Of a stretch of DNA of 64,000 nt, positions 16,093-24,813 are shown piece by piece. Made by a program: the position numbers and the translations under genes. The notes beneath the pieces were generated by a model. It saw only the letters and a list, made by a program, of their open reading frames with translations. It was not told the DNA's origin and did not search any database. Source of the DNA: Roseateles_E cavernae. GTDB taxonomy: Bacteria; Pseudomonadota; Gammaproteobacteria; Burkholderiales; Burkholderiaceae_C. The stretch covers positions 1,116,001 to 1,180,000 of the forward strand of contig NZ_JBDPLH010000001.1 of the NCBI RefSeq assembly GCF_040187885.1, read 5' to 3'. How positions within the stretch are numbered: position 1 is the stretch's first letter; every line of letters begins with the position of its first letter.

Positions 16093-17706
16093 TCAGCGCA
16101 GCCCCAGTGCCTTCGCCACCTCGCGCCAGCCCAGCAGCTTGAAGTTCTGCGTCCCCTGCGGCAGGCGCTTGCGGCCGTCCTGCACGACCAGCAGGCCCCC
16201 GGCGTAAGCACCACCGCCCAGATTGGCAGCGCTGACATCCAGGCCATCGGTCTCGGACACGCCGTCGATGGCCCGATCGGTGTTGATGCCGATGCGGAAG
16301 GCGCCGCGCGGCGCATGCGGCGCGTCGGCGTCGAACACCGCATAGCTGTCATTGCCCTGCGAGGACACGATCAGATAGCGCCGACCGGGCCCGCCCTGGT
16401 AGATGGCCAGGCCCTCGACATCGGCCTGCAGCGTGGCACCTACCGATATCACCAGCTCGGGCTGGCTGTCGGCGCGGTCCAGCGCCAGACGCCAGACGCC
16501 GCGTTTCTCCTCGCCGACAAACAGCTGCTGCGTCGCCTCGTCGACCACGCAGCCCTCGGGCTGGCTGGCCAGCCGGATCTCGCGCACGAGCTGACCCCGC
16601 CAGGCGTCCCTGCCCTGATGCCGCTCACGCTGCAGGCGGATCTGCTGCACACGGCCATCCTTGTCGTTGGCGAACACGTCGAGGCCGCCGCTGGCGTTGC
16701 GGCCGCTGCAGACGCCGTAGATGTCGGACAGGCCGGTCGGCAGCCGCGCCAGCTCGCGCACCCGGCCGCCGCTGCCGATCTCGAACAGCACCAGGCCGGC
16801 CTCGTCGCGCTGGGTCGCGACGGCCAGGTCCAGCGGCTTGCCCGGGCCATAGCGCAGGCCCTGGCGCAGATCGACATTGTTGATGCGGCCGACCGGCAGG
16901 AACTGGATCTCGCGGCCCTGCAGATCGTAGACCGCGAGGCCACGCTTCTTGTCGGTGGCCAGGATGCGGCTGTCGGCGGGGCGGCGCGCATGCACCCAGA
17001 TGGCCGGGTCGTCGGCCGCGTCGCCGGGGCTGGCCACAGGCGTGGTCTGGGCCTGGGCGCGGACGATGGGCAGGGCAGCGCGCGGCTGCTCGGCATGGGT
17101 GGCCAGCCAGTCGCTCAAGGCACGAGTTGCCTGGTCCTCGTCGGCCTCGGGCAGGTGTTGCAGCAGTTGCCGGCCCTCGCTCTCGGCATCGGCACCGTAG
17201 GCCCACAGGCCGACACCGGGCTCGGCGATGTAGAGACGGGCCTCGGCATCGCGCACCCGGCAGGCGGCCGGCTCCAGCGGCGTGGCCAGGCGGCGCAGCG
17301 GCAGGGCCCGGCCCTCGTGCAGCAGCCATTGCTCGCTCAGGCCGCGCTCGCCGAGCAGAAAGACCTGCAGCAGGCCCTGCTGCGCATCGCGGTACAGGCA
17401 CAGCTGCTCGACCGCGAAGCCCGGCCCGGGCCAGCGGGCCTCGACCGTCAGCCGGCCCTGGCGCGCGCGCACCAGCAGCAGCTCGGCGCTGTCGGCGTCC
17501 TGCAGCAGGGCCAGGCGGCCGCCGTCGGGCAGGGCGCGCTGATCCCAGCGCTTGGCGCGCAGGCTCAGGTCTTGCAGGGGCCGGCCCTGGGCGTCCAGCA
17601 GCCGCAGGCCCTTGCTGTCGAGCTGCAGGCTCTGGGCCGGGCTGAGTGTGGCGGTGGCGATCAGGGCCAGCGCCAGCAAGGTTCTTTTCATCGTCATCGG
17701 TGTCAT
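16093..17706 (-). CDS. Beta-propeller phytase (3-phytase-like), two-part
   Basis: About 537 residues, secreted phosphatase that would release phosphate from phytate. Signal peptide (TLLALALIATATLSPAQS). The C-terminal part (from about 225) carries the beta-propeller phytase pattern: DDPAIWVH, TDKKRGLAVYDL, INNVDLR, FANDKDGRVQQ, SQPEGCVVDE, EEKRGVWR, DVEGLAIY, SSQGNDSYAVFD and DGLDV, rich in acidic calcium- and phosphate-binding residues. The first about 200 residues look like an incomplete propeller, as in dual-domain phytases. Its start codon overlaps the stop of the TonB receptor gene (TGATG at 17704-17708), so the two are translationally coupled; ATGs at 17697 and 17691 are alternative starts. 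Confidence 0.92.
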   Translation of the reverse strand: MTPMTMKRTLLALALIATATLSPAQSLQLDSKGLRLLDAQGRPLQDLSLRAKRWDQRALPDGGRLALLQDADSAELLLVRARQGRLTVEARWPGPGFAVEQLCLYRDAQQGLLQVFLLGERGLSEQWLLHEGRALPLRRLATPLEPAACRVRDAEARLYIAEPGVGLWAYGADAESEGRQLLQHLPEADEDQATRALSDWLATHAEQPRAALPIVRAQAQTTPVASPGDAADDPAIWVHARRPADSRILATDKKRGLAVYDLQGREIQFLPVGRINNVDLRQGLRYGPGKPLDLAVATQRDEAGLVLFEIGSGGRVRELARLPTGLSDIYGVCSGRNASGGLDVFANDKDGRVQQIRLQRERHQGRDAWRGQLVREIRLASQPEGCVVDEATQQLFVGEEKRGVWRLALDRADSQPELVISVGATLQADVEGLAIYQGGPGRRYLIVSSQGNDSYAVFDADAPHAPRGAFRIGINTDRAIDGVSETDGLDVSAANLGGGAYAGGLLVVQDGRKRLPQGTQNFKLLGWREVAKALGLR

Positions 17707-20189
17707 CAGTCCAGCGCCAGTTTCACACCCAGCTTGATGCTGCGGCCATATTGTTCGTACTGCGCGTTGCGGGCCTTGTTGTCGGCCTGGTAGACGTAGT
17801 AGCGCTCGTTCGTCAGGTTCAGGGCTTCGAGGCTGAGCTGCCAGCGGCGGGCTATCTGGTAGCGCAGCGAGAAGTCGAGCTGGTTCTGGCGATTCACCTT
17901 CAGGTCCTTGCCGGCATCGAACACATCGCCGACTTCGAGCAGATAGGGGCTCTTGTGATTCAGCGCCAGCCGGGTGGACCAGCCCTGGCCTTCCCAGCCC
18001 AGGCTCAGGTTCAGCGTGCGGTCGCTCTGGCTGGGCAGCTTGATCTGGCGCTGCTGCCACTGCCCGTCCTTGAACCCGCCAATCGCGGCCTTCGAGTCGA
18101 CGAAGGTCGCGTTGACGCCGACCACCAGGCCGTTCCACGGCGCCGGCAGCTGGCGTAGCGCCTGGCTGTAGGCCAGTTCGACGCCGCGCACGCTGGCCTT
18201 GCCGCCGTTGGCGTAGCTGATCACCTCGTCGAAATCCTCCCAGCCGGGGCTGCCGGCCAGATCGGTCTGGAACACGAAGTCGCGGATGCTCTTGTGGAAG
18301 ACATAGGCCGACAGCGCGCCGTCGCGGCCCAGCGCGCGTTCGATGCCCAGATCCAGATTGCGCGAGCGCAGCGGCTTCAGCAGCGGGTTGCCGAGCTCGG
18401 CCTCGTCGTCGGCTATCACCAGGCCCGGCGAGAGCTGGCCGAAGCTCGGGCGCAGCACCGAGTTCGTCAGGGCCGCGCGCAGCTGCAGCTCCTTGGACAG
18501 GCCCTGCTTCAGCAGCAGCGAGGGCAGCCAGTGGCGGCTGCGCGTGCGGGCCTGGCTGGCGCGCAGCGCCTCGTCCACCGAGGCCGTGCCATCGGCGCGG
18601 AAGGCGAGGCGCTCGTGGCGCAGGCCGCCCAGCAGCTCGGTCGCGCCCTGCTTGTAGCCCAGCTGCAGATAGCCGGCGTTCACGTCCTCGTGCATCTCGA
18701 AGTCGTTGACGCTGGAATCAATCTCGTCGCGATAGTCGCTGCGGTCCAGGCCCACCAGCAGCCGGCGCAGCTTGGGGTCCGAGATGCCCTGGCCGAAGCT
18801 GCCCCAGGCATAGGGCAGGTCGCGGCCGGTCGTCAGCGCGGCCAGCGTGGGATCGCCCAGATCTCCGCCGCCGAATTTGTAGGTCTCCTGGGCGCCGCTC
18901 TTGTGGCGGCGCGTGGCCTTCAGACCGCCCTTGATCGTCAGCTCGGCACCGCCGGCCAGATCGAATTCGCGCTGCAGGTCCAGCTTGGCATGGCGCACGC
19001 GGTCGCGCGCGCTGCTGTGCTCCAGCTCGATCTCGTCGAGCTCGTAGGCCTGGCTGCTCTGGCGAACTGCGGCCGGGCCTTGCAAGGCCGGGAGCTTGCC
19101 GCCGACGAAGCCGACCCCGTCGAACTCGGCAGCGAAACCGGCGCCGGCGATCGCGTCGGGGGTCTGCTCGCTGGCACGGCCCAGGCCCGTCTCGGCCCAG
19201 AGGCGCCAGGCCTCGTTCAGCTGCAGCTCGGTGCCCAGGCTCAGCGCCAGGGTCTTGGCGGTCTCGGTGCGCGACTTCAGGCTGCGCACGGCCTCGGCCG
19301 CACCGCTGGCGCCGCTGGCCTGGGCGTCCTCGAACGCGATGCCCAGCGACTCGCGCTGCTCCCGGTCGCTGAAGCGGCTGGCGAAGCCGCGCAGGTAGAA
19401 CTGCTGGCCGGCCGCGGGACGGTAGTCCAGATTCAGCGCCGCGCCGACGCGCTCGCGCGTGATCTCGTAGCGACGCAGCTCGAATTCCTCCAGCTTGTCG
19501 CCGTCCCAGGCGCCGCCGGTCTCGACGTTGTCGCTGGCGAAACGGCGCTGGTCGGCCGACAGCGCCAGCGCCACGCCCAGGCGCTGGCCGGCGAAGCGGT
19601 CGGCGAAGGTCAGCGAGCCGCGGGGCCGGGTCTTGCCGGCGTTGGCATCATGGTTGGCGCCCAGCTCGACGCTGAACAGCCGACCGGCCAGGTCGAAGGC
19701 CGACAGCGTGTTGACCGAGACGCTGCCGCCGATCGAGTTGGCGTCCTGCTCGGGCGTCAGGGTCTTGCTGACCTCGAGCGAGCGGATCAGCCCGGCCGGC
19801 ACCACGTCCAGACCCGGCGCGCGGCGGTCGGCCTCGGACGCGGGCATGGTGGCGCCGTTGATCGTGACGGCGTTGTAGTCCGGTCCCAGGCCGCGCACCC
19901 GGACGAAGCGGCCCTCGCCCTGGTCGCGCTCGACCGAGACGCCGGGCAGGCGCGCCAGCGCCTCGGCGGCATTGTTGTCGGGCAGCTGGCCGATCGCGTC
20001 GGCATGGACGATGTTGACGATGCCTTGCGCGGCCTGCTGCTTGGCCAGCGCGCTGCGCAGATTGGCGGCCTGGCCTGTGACGAGCACGCGGTCCAGGGTT
20101 TCGGCCGGTTTGCTGTCCTGGGCCTGGACGGGGCTGAAGGCGCCGAGCAGGCACAGGGCCAGCAGGCTGAGTCGGGGTGTCGTTTTCAT
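17706..20189 (-). CDS. TonB-dependent receptor, phytase-linked
   Basis: 827 residues, outer-membrane active transporter. Signal peptide (1-23, SPVQAQ), plug domain with VTGQAANLRSALAKQQAAQG and LPDNNAAEALARLPGVSVERDQGEGRFVRVRGLGP, listed in pieces as PDNNAAEALARLPGVSV and GRFVRVRGLGP; this is the Xanthomonas/Caulobacter-type receptor pattern. The beta-barrel ends SIKLGVKLALD. It lies directly upstream of and coupled to a beta-propeller phytase, a gene pair known from several proteobacteria, so the ligand is plausibly phytate or a lower inositol phosphate (inference). No clear ribosome-binding site precedes the ATG at 20189, which was chosen because it starts the signal peptide. Confidence 0.92.
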   Translation of the reverse strand: MKTTPRLSLLALCLLGAFSPVQAQDSKPAETLDRVLVTGQAANLRSALAKQQAAQGIVNIVHADAIGQLPDNNAAEALARLPGVSVERDQGEGRFVRVRGLGPDYNAVTINGATMPASEADRRAPGLDVVPAGLIRSLEVSKTLTPEQDANSIGGSVSVNTLSAFDLAGRLFSVELGANHDANAGKTRPRGSLTFADRFAGQRLGVALALSADQRRFASDNVETGGAWDGDKLEEFELRRYEITRERVGAALNLDYRPAAGQQFYLRGFASRFSDREQRESLGIAFEDAQASGASGAAEAVRSLKSRTETAKTLALSLGTELQLNEAWRLWAETGLGRASEQTPDAIAGAGFAAEFDGVGFVGGKLPALQGPAAVRQSSQAYELDEIELEHSSARDRVRHAKLDLQREFDLAGGAELTIKGGLKATRRHKSGAQETYKFGGGDLGDPTLAALTTGRDLPYAWGSFGQGISDPKLRRLLVGLDRSDYRDEIDSSVNDFEMHEDVNAGYLQLGYKQGATELLGGLRHERLAFRADGTASVDEALRASQARTRSRHWLPSLLLKQGLSKELQLRAALTNSVLRPSFGQLSPGLVIADDEAELGNPLLKPLRSRNLDLGIERALGRDGALSAYVFHKSIRDFVFQTDLAGSPGWEDFDEVISYANGGKASVRGVELAYSQALRQLPAPWNGLVVGVNATFVDSKAAIGGFKDGQWQQRQIKLPSQSDRTLNLSLGWEGQGWSTRLALNHKSPYLLEVGDVFDAGKDLKVNRQNQLDFSLRYQIARRWQLSLEALNLTNERYYVYQADNKARNAQYEQYGRSIKLGVKLALD

Positions 20190-20221
20190 GAGGAGGGTGC
20201 GGCTGCAAAGGGATGGGGCGC

Positions 20222-20255
20222 ACCTTAGGCAGGCCGCATGGCAGTCCCGTGACAA
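20222..20255 (-). promoter_or_regulatory. Candidate Pho box and -10 for the receptor-phytase operon
   Basis: Read on the minus strand, TTGTCAC-GGGA-CTGCCAT (20255 to 20238) has two 7-base direct repeats with a 4-base spacer, matching 11 of 14 repeat positions of the PhoB box (CTGTCAT, 4 bases, CTGTCAY). Exactly 10 bases further lies TAAGGT (20227-20222), the spacing expected for a PhoB-activated -10 element. It would place transcription start about 25-30 bases before the ATG. Single-site evidence only. Confidence 0.45.
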
Positions 20256-20376
20256 GCGCCCGGCCGGCCGGGACGCCGGCTCAAGCAGCGCAGATCGGGG
20301 CCGGCGCCGAGCTGAAATGACTCCTCCCGGCCACAGATGACGGTCTGTCACAAAGCCTCACTAGCATCGCGAGGCC

Positions 20377-21303
20377 ATGTCGATTGCTTCTTCCCTCGCC
20401 TCGCTGCTGCCGCGCCGGCTGCGTTCGCTGCCCCAGGCCCCGGTGCTGGGCCTGCACGCCTTCGGCCACAGCCTGCTGCTGCTGATGGCGGCGCTGCTCT
20501 GGCTCTATGCGCAGCAGGGCCAGGCGCGACCCTTGGCGCAATGGGTCTGGCTGGACATTGTCGGCGAGGGCGGCATGGCGCTGATGGTGGGCGTCTGGCT
20601 GGTCTATGTGCGCGCCAGCCGGCCGGCCGGCCCGGTCACCAGCCTCTTGTGCCTGGGCCTGGCGGGCATGCTGCTGGGCGGCTTTGTCGACACGCTGGAC
20701 GAGTTCTGGGTGCTGCCGAAATCGGTGTTGTGGGACAACGCGCTGGAATCGACGCTGACCCCGCTGGGCATGGTCTTGCTGACCTGCGGCCTGCACCAGT
20801 GGCGCCGCGAGCAGCTGGTGCTGAACGCCCAGCTGCACCAGCGCGAGCGCCTGTTCCGCGACCATCGCCGCGTCGATGGCCTGACCCAGCTGGGTGATGC
20901 CGGCTATATGGCGCAGCAGCTGCTGCTGGAGCGCGCCGAGGGCCGCGAGGGCAGCCTGCTGATGCTGGGCTGGCAGGGCTTCGAGGCGGTGGCGCGCCGC
21001 CACGGCCTGGCCGAGGCCGACCGGCTCTTGCAGGCCGCCGCCCAGCTGCTGCTGCTGCACTTGCGTGGCGATGCGCTGCTGTGCCGCTATGCCGGCGACC
21101 GCTTCATCGTGCTCTTGCCGGGTCTGGCGCAGAGCCATGGCGATAGCGAGGGCCAGGTCTTGCGCGAGGCGCTGGCCGGCTTTGCCTACCCCTTGCCCGG
21201 CGGCGAGCGGCTGCGGCTGCCGGTGCTGATGGCCCGCGTCGGCACGTCCGGCCCGACCGATCCGCAAGAGCTGCTGGCCCAGCTGGCCGGCCGGCTGGCT
21301 TGA
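20377..21303 (+). CDS. Membrane protein with degenerate GGDEF domain
   Basis: 308 residues. The first about 145 residues contain four predicted membrane helices (LLLLMAALLWLY, GMALMVGVWLVYV, LLCLGLAGMLLGGFV, LGMVLLTCGL). A GGDEF-like domain follows: VDGLTQLGDAGYM replaces the usual D-x-LT-x-L-x-N-R, and the signature is AGDRF (residues 239-243) instead of GG(D/E)EF. Loss of the second Gly and of Glu predicts no diguanylate cyclase activity. The stop overlaps the start of the AraC gene (TGATG), so it could be a membrane sensor partner of that regulator (inference). The first Gly of AGDRF is Ala, so the nucleotide loop is doubtful. Confidence 0.72.
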   Translation: MSIASSLASLLPRRLRSLPQAPVLGLHAFGHSLLLLMAALLWLYAQQGQARPLAQWVWLDIVGEGGMALMVGVWLVYVRASRPAGPVTSLLCLGLAGMLLGGFVDTLDEFWVLPKSVLWDNALESTLTPLGMVLLTCGLHQWRREQLVLNAQLHQRERLFRDHRRVDGLTQLGDAGYMAQQLLLERAEGREGSLLMLGWQGFEAVARRHGLAEADRLLQAAAQLLLLHLRGDALLCRYAGDRFIVLLPGLAQSHGDSEGQVLREALAGFAYPLPGGERLRLPVLMARVGTSGPTDPQELLAQLAGRLA

Positions 21304-22379
21304 TGACGATGCTGGCCCAGCAGATTGCCGCGCTGCGGCCCTTGGGCTTGGTGGCCGAGCCCGGCCCGCCGTCGACAGTGCCCTATCAGCTCGACAGCGC
21401 CTGCATCGCCTGGGCCGACCACGGTGCCTTGCTGGCCGAGCTGGCGCGCAGCCGCGGGCTGGACCTGCCGGCCTGGCTGGCGACGGCCCAGGTGAAGCAG
21501 GGTCAGGCCTTGCTGAGCCCGCGCCAGCTGCTGGCCCTGCTGGCGCCCTTGCAGACCTGTGGTGCCGACAGCGCCTTCGTGATCGGCCGGCTGAGCCTGC
21601 CGGGCCATTACGGCCTGGCCAGCCAGGCGCTGCAGCAATCGGCCTGCCTGCTCGATGCGCTGCGGCTGCTGGTGCGCCATGCCGGCCGGCTGAGCCCGCT
21701 GCTGACGCCGCGCCTGTTGTGCAGCGGCTCCGAGCTGTTGCTCTACTGGACCGAGGCCTGCGGTGCCCCGCCGGCCCAGCGCGCTTTCCTGGTGGACCAG
21801 CAGATGAGCGCGGTCAGCGCAATGTGCGAGCAGCTGGCCGGACAGCGCCTGCCCTGGCGCTACAGCTTCAACCGTACGCGGCCGCGCGACCCGGCCCAGC
21901 ATGTGGTCTATCTGGGCGGCGCGCTGCGCTTTGACTGCCAGGTCGACGCGATGCGCATCGATCTCGCGCTGGCGCAGCAACCCTGGCCCACGATGAACGG
22001 CAGTTCGCTGGCCGGCAGCGCCCTGGCCGCCGGTGCGCTGGCCCAGGGTGCCGACCCGGCCAGCGCGCGGCGCGGCCTGCTGGCGGCGCTGTACGACCAG
22101 TTATTGAGCGATCTGACCCGCTCGCCCAGCCTGGACACGGCGGCCGCCGCCTTCGGCATCAGCGCCGCCACCTTGAAGCGCCATCTGGCCCAGCATGGCA
22201 CCCATTTCCAGGCCGAGCTCGATCAGGTGCGCAGCCATGTGGCCCTGTATCTGCTGGGCCTGCAAGGCCAGGCCAGCGAGGCCGTGGCCCAGCAGCTGGG
22301 CTTTTACGATGCCGCCAATTTCCGCCGCGCCTTCAGGCGCTGGACCGGCATCAATCCCGGTGCGCTTGCGCTGGCCTGA
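21303..22379 (+). CDS. AraC family transcriptional regulator
   Basis: 358 residues. The N-terminal about 200 residues match the arabinose-binding-like domain of OruR/ArgR-type AraC regulators (LPGHYGLASQALQQSACLLDALRLL). The C-terminal about 100 residues carry two helix-turn-helix units: FGISAATLKRHLAQHGTHFQ, and LGFYDAANFRRAFRRWTGINP with the family signature. It starts within the stop codon of the degenerate GGDEF gene, so the pair is coupled. Target genes unknown; the divergent phytase operon and the convergent export operon are neighbours only. The stop is followed at once by a long inverted repeat. Confidence 0.9.
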   Translation: MTMLAQQIAALRPLGLVAEPGPPSTVPYQLDSACIAWADHGALLAELARSRGLDLPAWLATAQVKQGQALLSPRQLLALLAPLQTCGADSAFVIGRLSLPGHYGLASQALQQSACLLDALRLLVRHAGRLSPLLTPRLLCSGSELLLYWTEACGAPPAQRAFLVDQQMSAVSAMCEQLAGQRLPWRYSFNRTRPRDPAQHVVYLGGALRFDCQVDAMRIDLALAQQPWPTMNGSSLAGSALAAGALAQGADPASARRGLLAALYDQLLSDLTRSPSLDTAAAAFGISAATLKRHLAQHGTHFQAELDQVRSHVALYLLGLQGQASEAVAQQLGFYDAANFRRAFRRWTGINPGALALA

Positions 22380-22382
22380 GCT

Positions 22383-22480
22383 TTGATCAGGACGGTGGGG
22401 CACTCTGCGCCGTTCATGTCCCCCGGCCTTCGGCCTCCTCCTTTACTTCACCGCGCAGAGCGCCCCACCATCCTGATCAA
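22383..22480. repeat. 98-bp imperfect inverted repeat with nested hairpin
   Basis: Left arm 22383-22410 (TTGATCAGGACGGTGGGG then CACTCTGCGC) and right arm 22453-22480 are complementary at 26 of 28 positions. The 42-base loop contains a second hairpin GGCC-TTC-GGCC at 22425-22435. The right arm overlaps the stop codon of the minus-strand permease gene (22477-22479). It may be a bidirectional terminator or a dispersed REP-like element. Confidence 0.7.
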
Positions 22481-23646
22481 GCCTCGCGCAGGCAGTCGAC
22501 GATCTTCAGCCTGGCGGCCCGCCAGGCCGGGATGAAGCCGCCGACAACACCCATCAGCAGCGCGAACAGCAGGGTCTGCCAGACGATAGTGGTGGTCATC
22601 TTGAACTGGAAGGCCAGCTCGGCAAAGGTCTGGAAATTGGTGGTCGAGACATCGACGGCCTGCATCAGCGCCGCCGCGCCCAGGCCGATCACACCGCCCA
22701 CCAGGGCCAGCAGCATCGCTTCGCCGAGAAAGGCGACCAGCACCGCGCCGCGCCGAAAGCCCAGCGCGCGCAAGGTACCGATCTCGCCGGTGCGCTGGGC
22801 CACGGCGGCGAACATCGTGATCATCGCGCCGACGATGGCGCCGATCGAGAAGATGATGGACAGCGCCGTGCCGAGGATGGAGATGAAGGTGGCCAGGGCC
22901 TCGCTCTGCTCGGCATAGAACTGGATCTCGCGCTTGGCCTCCAGCTGCAGCCGCGGGTCGGCCTCAATGGCGCTCTTCAGCGCGTCGAACTGGGCGCTGT
23001 CCTGCAGGCGCAGCACCAGGCTGGAAAAGCCGGCGCGCCGGAAGGCCTGCAGCATCTGCTCGGCGTCGCCCCAGATCTCCGAGTCGAAGCCGCTGCGGCC
23101 GGCATCGAACACGCCGACCACCCGCCAGTCGCGGCCGGCAAAGCGCAGCGTCTCGCCCAGGCCGGCACCCTGGAAGCCGCCGGCCACCGCGCGGCCGGTG
23201 ATGATCTCCGAGCTGCCCGGCCGGAACATGCGGCCCTCGACCAGCTGCACCTTGGGCCGCAGCTGCAGGGCCAGCGCCGAGGTGCCTCGCACCGTGACAT
23301 TGCTGGGCTTGCCGCTGCCGCGCTTGGGCAGATTGTTCAGCACTACCGGCTCCTTGCTCAGCAGCAGGCCGCCGCCGGCCGCGCTGGCGATGCCCGGCAG
23401 GCTCTCGACGATGGCGGCCTGGCCGCGGCTGATGCCGCTATTGATCTCGGCGCCGGCGCCCTTGCGCAGCACGATCACGTTATCGGCCTGGCCGGTGGCC
23501 ACCAGGGTGCTGCGTATGCCCTCGCTCATCATCAGCACGGTGGCGAACACATAGATCACCAGCGCCATGCCCCCGGCGGTCAGCAGGGTCGTGACGCGCC
23601 GAACCCAGAGGTTGCGCGCGATATAGGACAAGGGAATGGCTTTCAT
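22477..23646 (-). CDS. ABC transporter permease, MacB/FtsX type (second permease)
   Basis: 389 residues. One N-terminal membrane helix (ALVIYVFATVLMMSEG), a large periplasmic MacB-type core domain (about 45-260), then three C-terminal helices of the FtsX domain (IIFSIGAIVGAMITMFAAVA, AMLLALVGGVIGLGAAALM, LLFALLMGVVGGFIPAW) ending in the FtsX-typical PAWRAARLKIVDCLREA. It overlaps the other permease by 4 bp and is the last gene of a four-gene operon with an adaptor and an ATPase. Probably forms a heterodimer with the neighbouring permease to move a substrate from the inner membrane or periplasm outward. Substrate unknown. Confidence 0.88.
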   Translation of the reverse strand: MKAIPLSYIARNLWVRRVTTLLTAGGMALVIYVFATVLMMSEGIRSTLVATGQADNVIVLRKGAGAEINSGISRGQAAIVESLPGIASAAGGGLLLSKEPVVLNNLPKRGSGKPSNVTVRGTSALALQLRPKVQLVEGRMFRPGSSEIITGRAVAGGFQGAGLGETLRFAGRDWRVVGVFDAGRSGFDSEIWGDAEQMLQAFRRAGFSSLVLRLQDSAQFDALKSAIEADPRLQLEAKREIQFYAEQSEALATFISILGTALSIIFSIGAIVGAMITMFAAVAQRTGEIGTLRALGFRRGAVLVAFLGEAMLLALVGGVIGLGAAALMQAVDVSTTNFQTFAELAFQFKMTTTIVWQTLLFALLMGVVGGFIPAWRAARLKIVDCLREA

Positions 23647-24803
23647 GCCACGTGCCTGAGCCCGTTGACGATATCGATCCGGCTCATCTTCCAGGCCGGC
23701 CAGGCGGCCGCGACGCAGCCGATCACCAGCGCGGCCAGCAGCTGCAGCGCCATCGTCAGCGCCGAGACCCGGAAGATCGGGAACAGGGTGCCGGCGGCGC
23801 TGGCAAAGGCGGCCGCCAGCGGCAGGGTCACAGCCAGGCCCAGCAGGCCGCCCAGCAGCGCCAGCAGCAGGCTCTCGCCGAACAGCAGCCGGGCGACAAA
23901 GGCGGGCGCGAAGCCCAGTGCCTTCAGCGTCGCGTACTCGGCCAGGCGCTCGCGGGCCGTCATCGTCATCGTGTTGGCCATCACCGCCATGATGATGACG
24001 ACGATGATCAGGCTGACCGCCTGCACCGCCACCAGGATGGCCTCGCTCATCGAGACAAAGCTGAGCTGGAAGGCCGATTCCGTCTCGGTCAGGGTCTCGG
24101 CCAGCGAGTTGCGGAACTGCTCGTCGATGCGCTGCGAGATCAGCGCGGCGTTCTGCGGCTCGCTGATGCCGACGATGTAGACGCCCACCGCATCGGCCCG
24201 ATTGCCCAGCTGCTTGCGCAGGCTCTCGTTGATCAGGCCCCAGTGGAACAGCATCTGGCTCTCGTCGGTCTTGGCCTCGGCGCCGTCCCAGATGCCGCGC
24301 AGGGTGAAGGTCCAGGTGCCGGGATAGATGGTGCCGCGCAGCGGGATCTGGTCGCCGAGCTTCCAGCCGAATTTGTCGGCCAGCTTGCGGCCCACCACCG
24401 CACCCTGGCGGTCGCGGATGAAGGCCAGGCGCTGCTCGTCGCTGAGCCGGTACTCGGGATAGAGGGCCAGATAGCTGGCCGGCTCGACCGCGAACTGCGG
24501 GAAGAAATTGCGCTCGGTGATGTAGATGCCGCCGAACCAGTTGGCCCAGGACACGCTGGCCACGCCGTCCACGCTCTTGAGCCGCTGCGCATAGCTCAGC
24601 GGCAGCGGGAAGGTCAGCGAGATCGCGCTGCGCGAGACCAGCCGCGTGCTGCTGCTGGCCTCGACGCCGGCATACCAGGCGTCGACGATGGTGCGCAGCA
24701 GGCCGAAGGCCGAGATCGCCACCACCAGGCCCACCAGGGTCAGCGCGCTGCGCAGCTTGTGGCGCAGGAACACGTTCCGCAGCAGCAGCTTCAGGATGAA
24801 CAT
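23643..24803 (-). CDS. ABC transporter permease, MacB/FtsX type (first permease)
   Basis: 386 residues with the same layout as the following permease: one N-terminal helix (LRSALTLVGLVVAISAFGLL), a periplasmic core with NWFGGIYITERNFFPQFAVEP, and three C-terminal helices beginning at about 255 (AVQAVSLIIVVIIMAVMA). The cytoplasmic turn RLAEYATLKALGFAPAFVAR is the ATPase-coupling helix region of FtsX proteins, and the C-terminus is AWPAWKMSRIDIVNGLRHVA. It begins 10 bp after the ATPase gene. Two different permeases with one separate ATPase resemble LolCDE/DevBCA more than MacB, in which ATPase and permease are fused. Confidence 0.88.
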   Translation of the reverse strand: MFILKLLLRNVFLRHKLRSALTLVGLVVAISAFGLLRTIVDAWYAGVEASSSTRLVSRSAISLTFPLPLSYAQRLKSVDGVASVSWANWFGGIYITERNFFPQFAVEPASYLALYPEYRLSDEQRLAFIRDRQGAVVGRKLADKFGWKLGDQIPLRGTIYPGTWTFTLRGIWDGAEAKTDESQMLFHWGLINESLRKQLGNRADAVGVYIVGISEPQNAALISQRIDEQFRNSLAETLTETESAFQLSFVSMSEAILVAVQAVSLIIVVIIMAVMANTMTMTARERLAEYATLKALGFAPAFVARLLFGESLLLALLGGLLGLAVTLPLAAAFASAAGTLFPIFRVSALTMALQLLAALVIGCVAAAWPAWKMSRIDIVNGLRHVA

Positions 24804-24813
24804 GGCCGCGCGT

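Noticed and set aside
20345..20351. CTGTCAC, possible Pho half-site towards the GGDEF-like gene
   Set aside because: No second repeat at 11-base spacing on either side.
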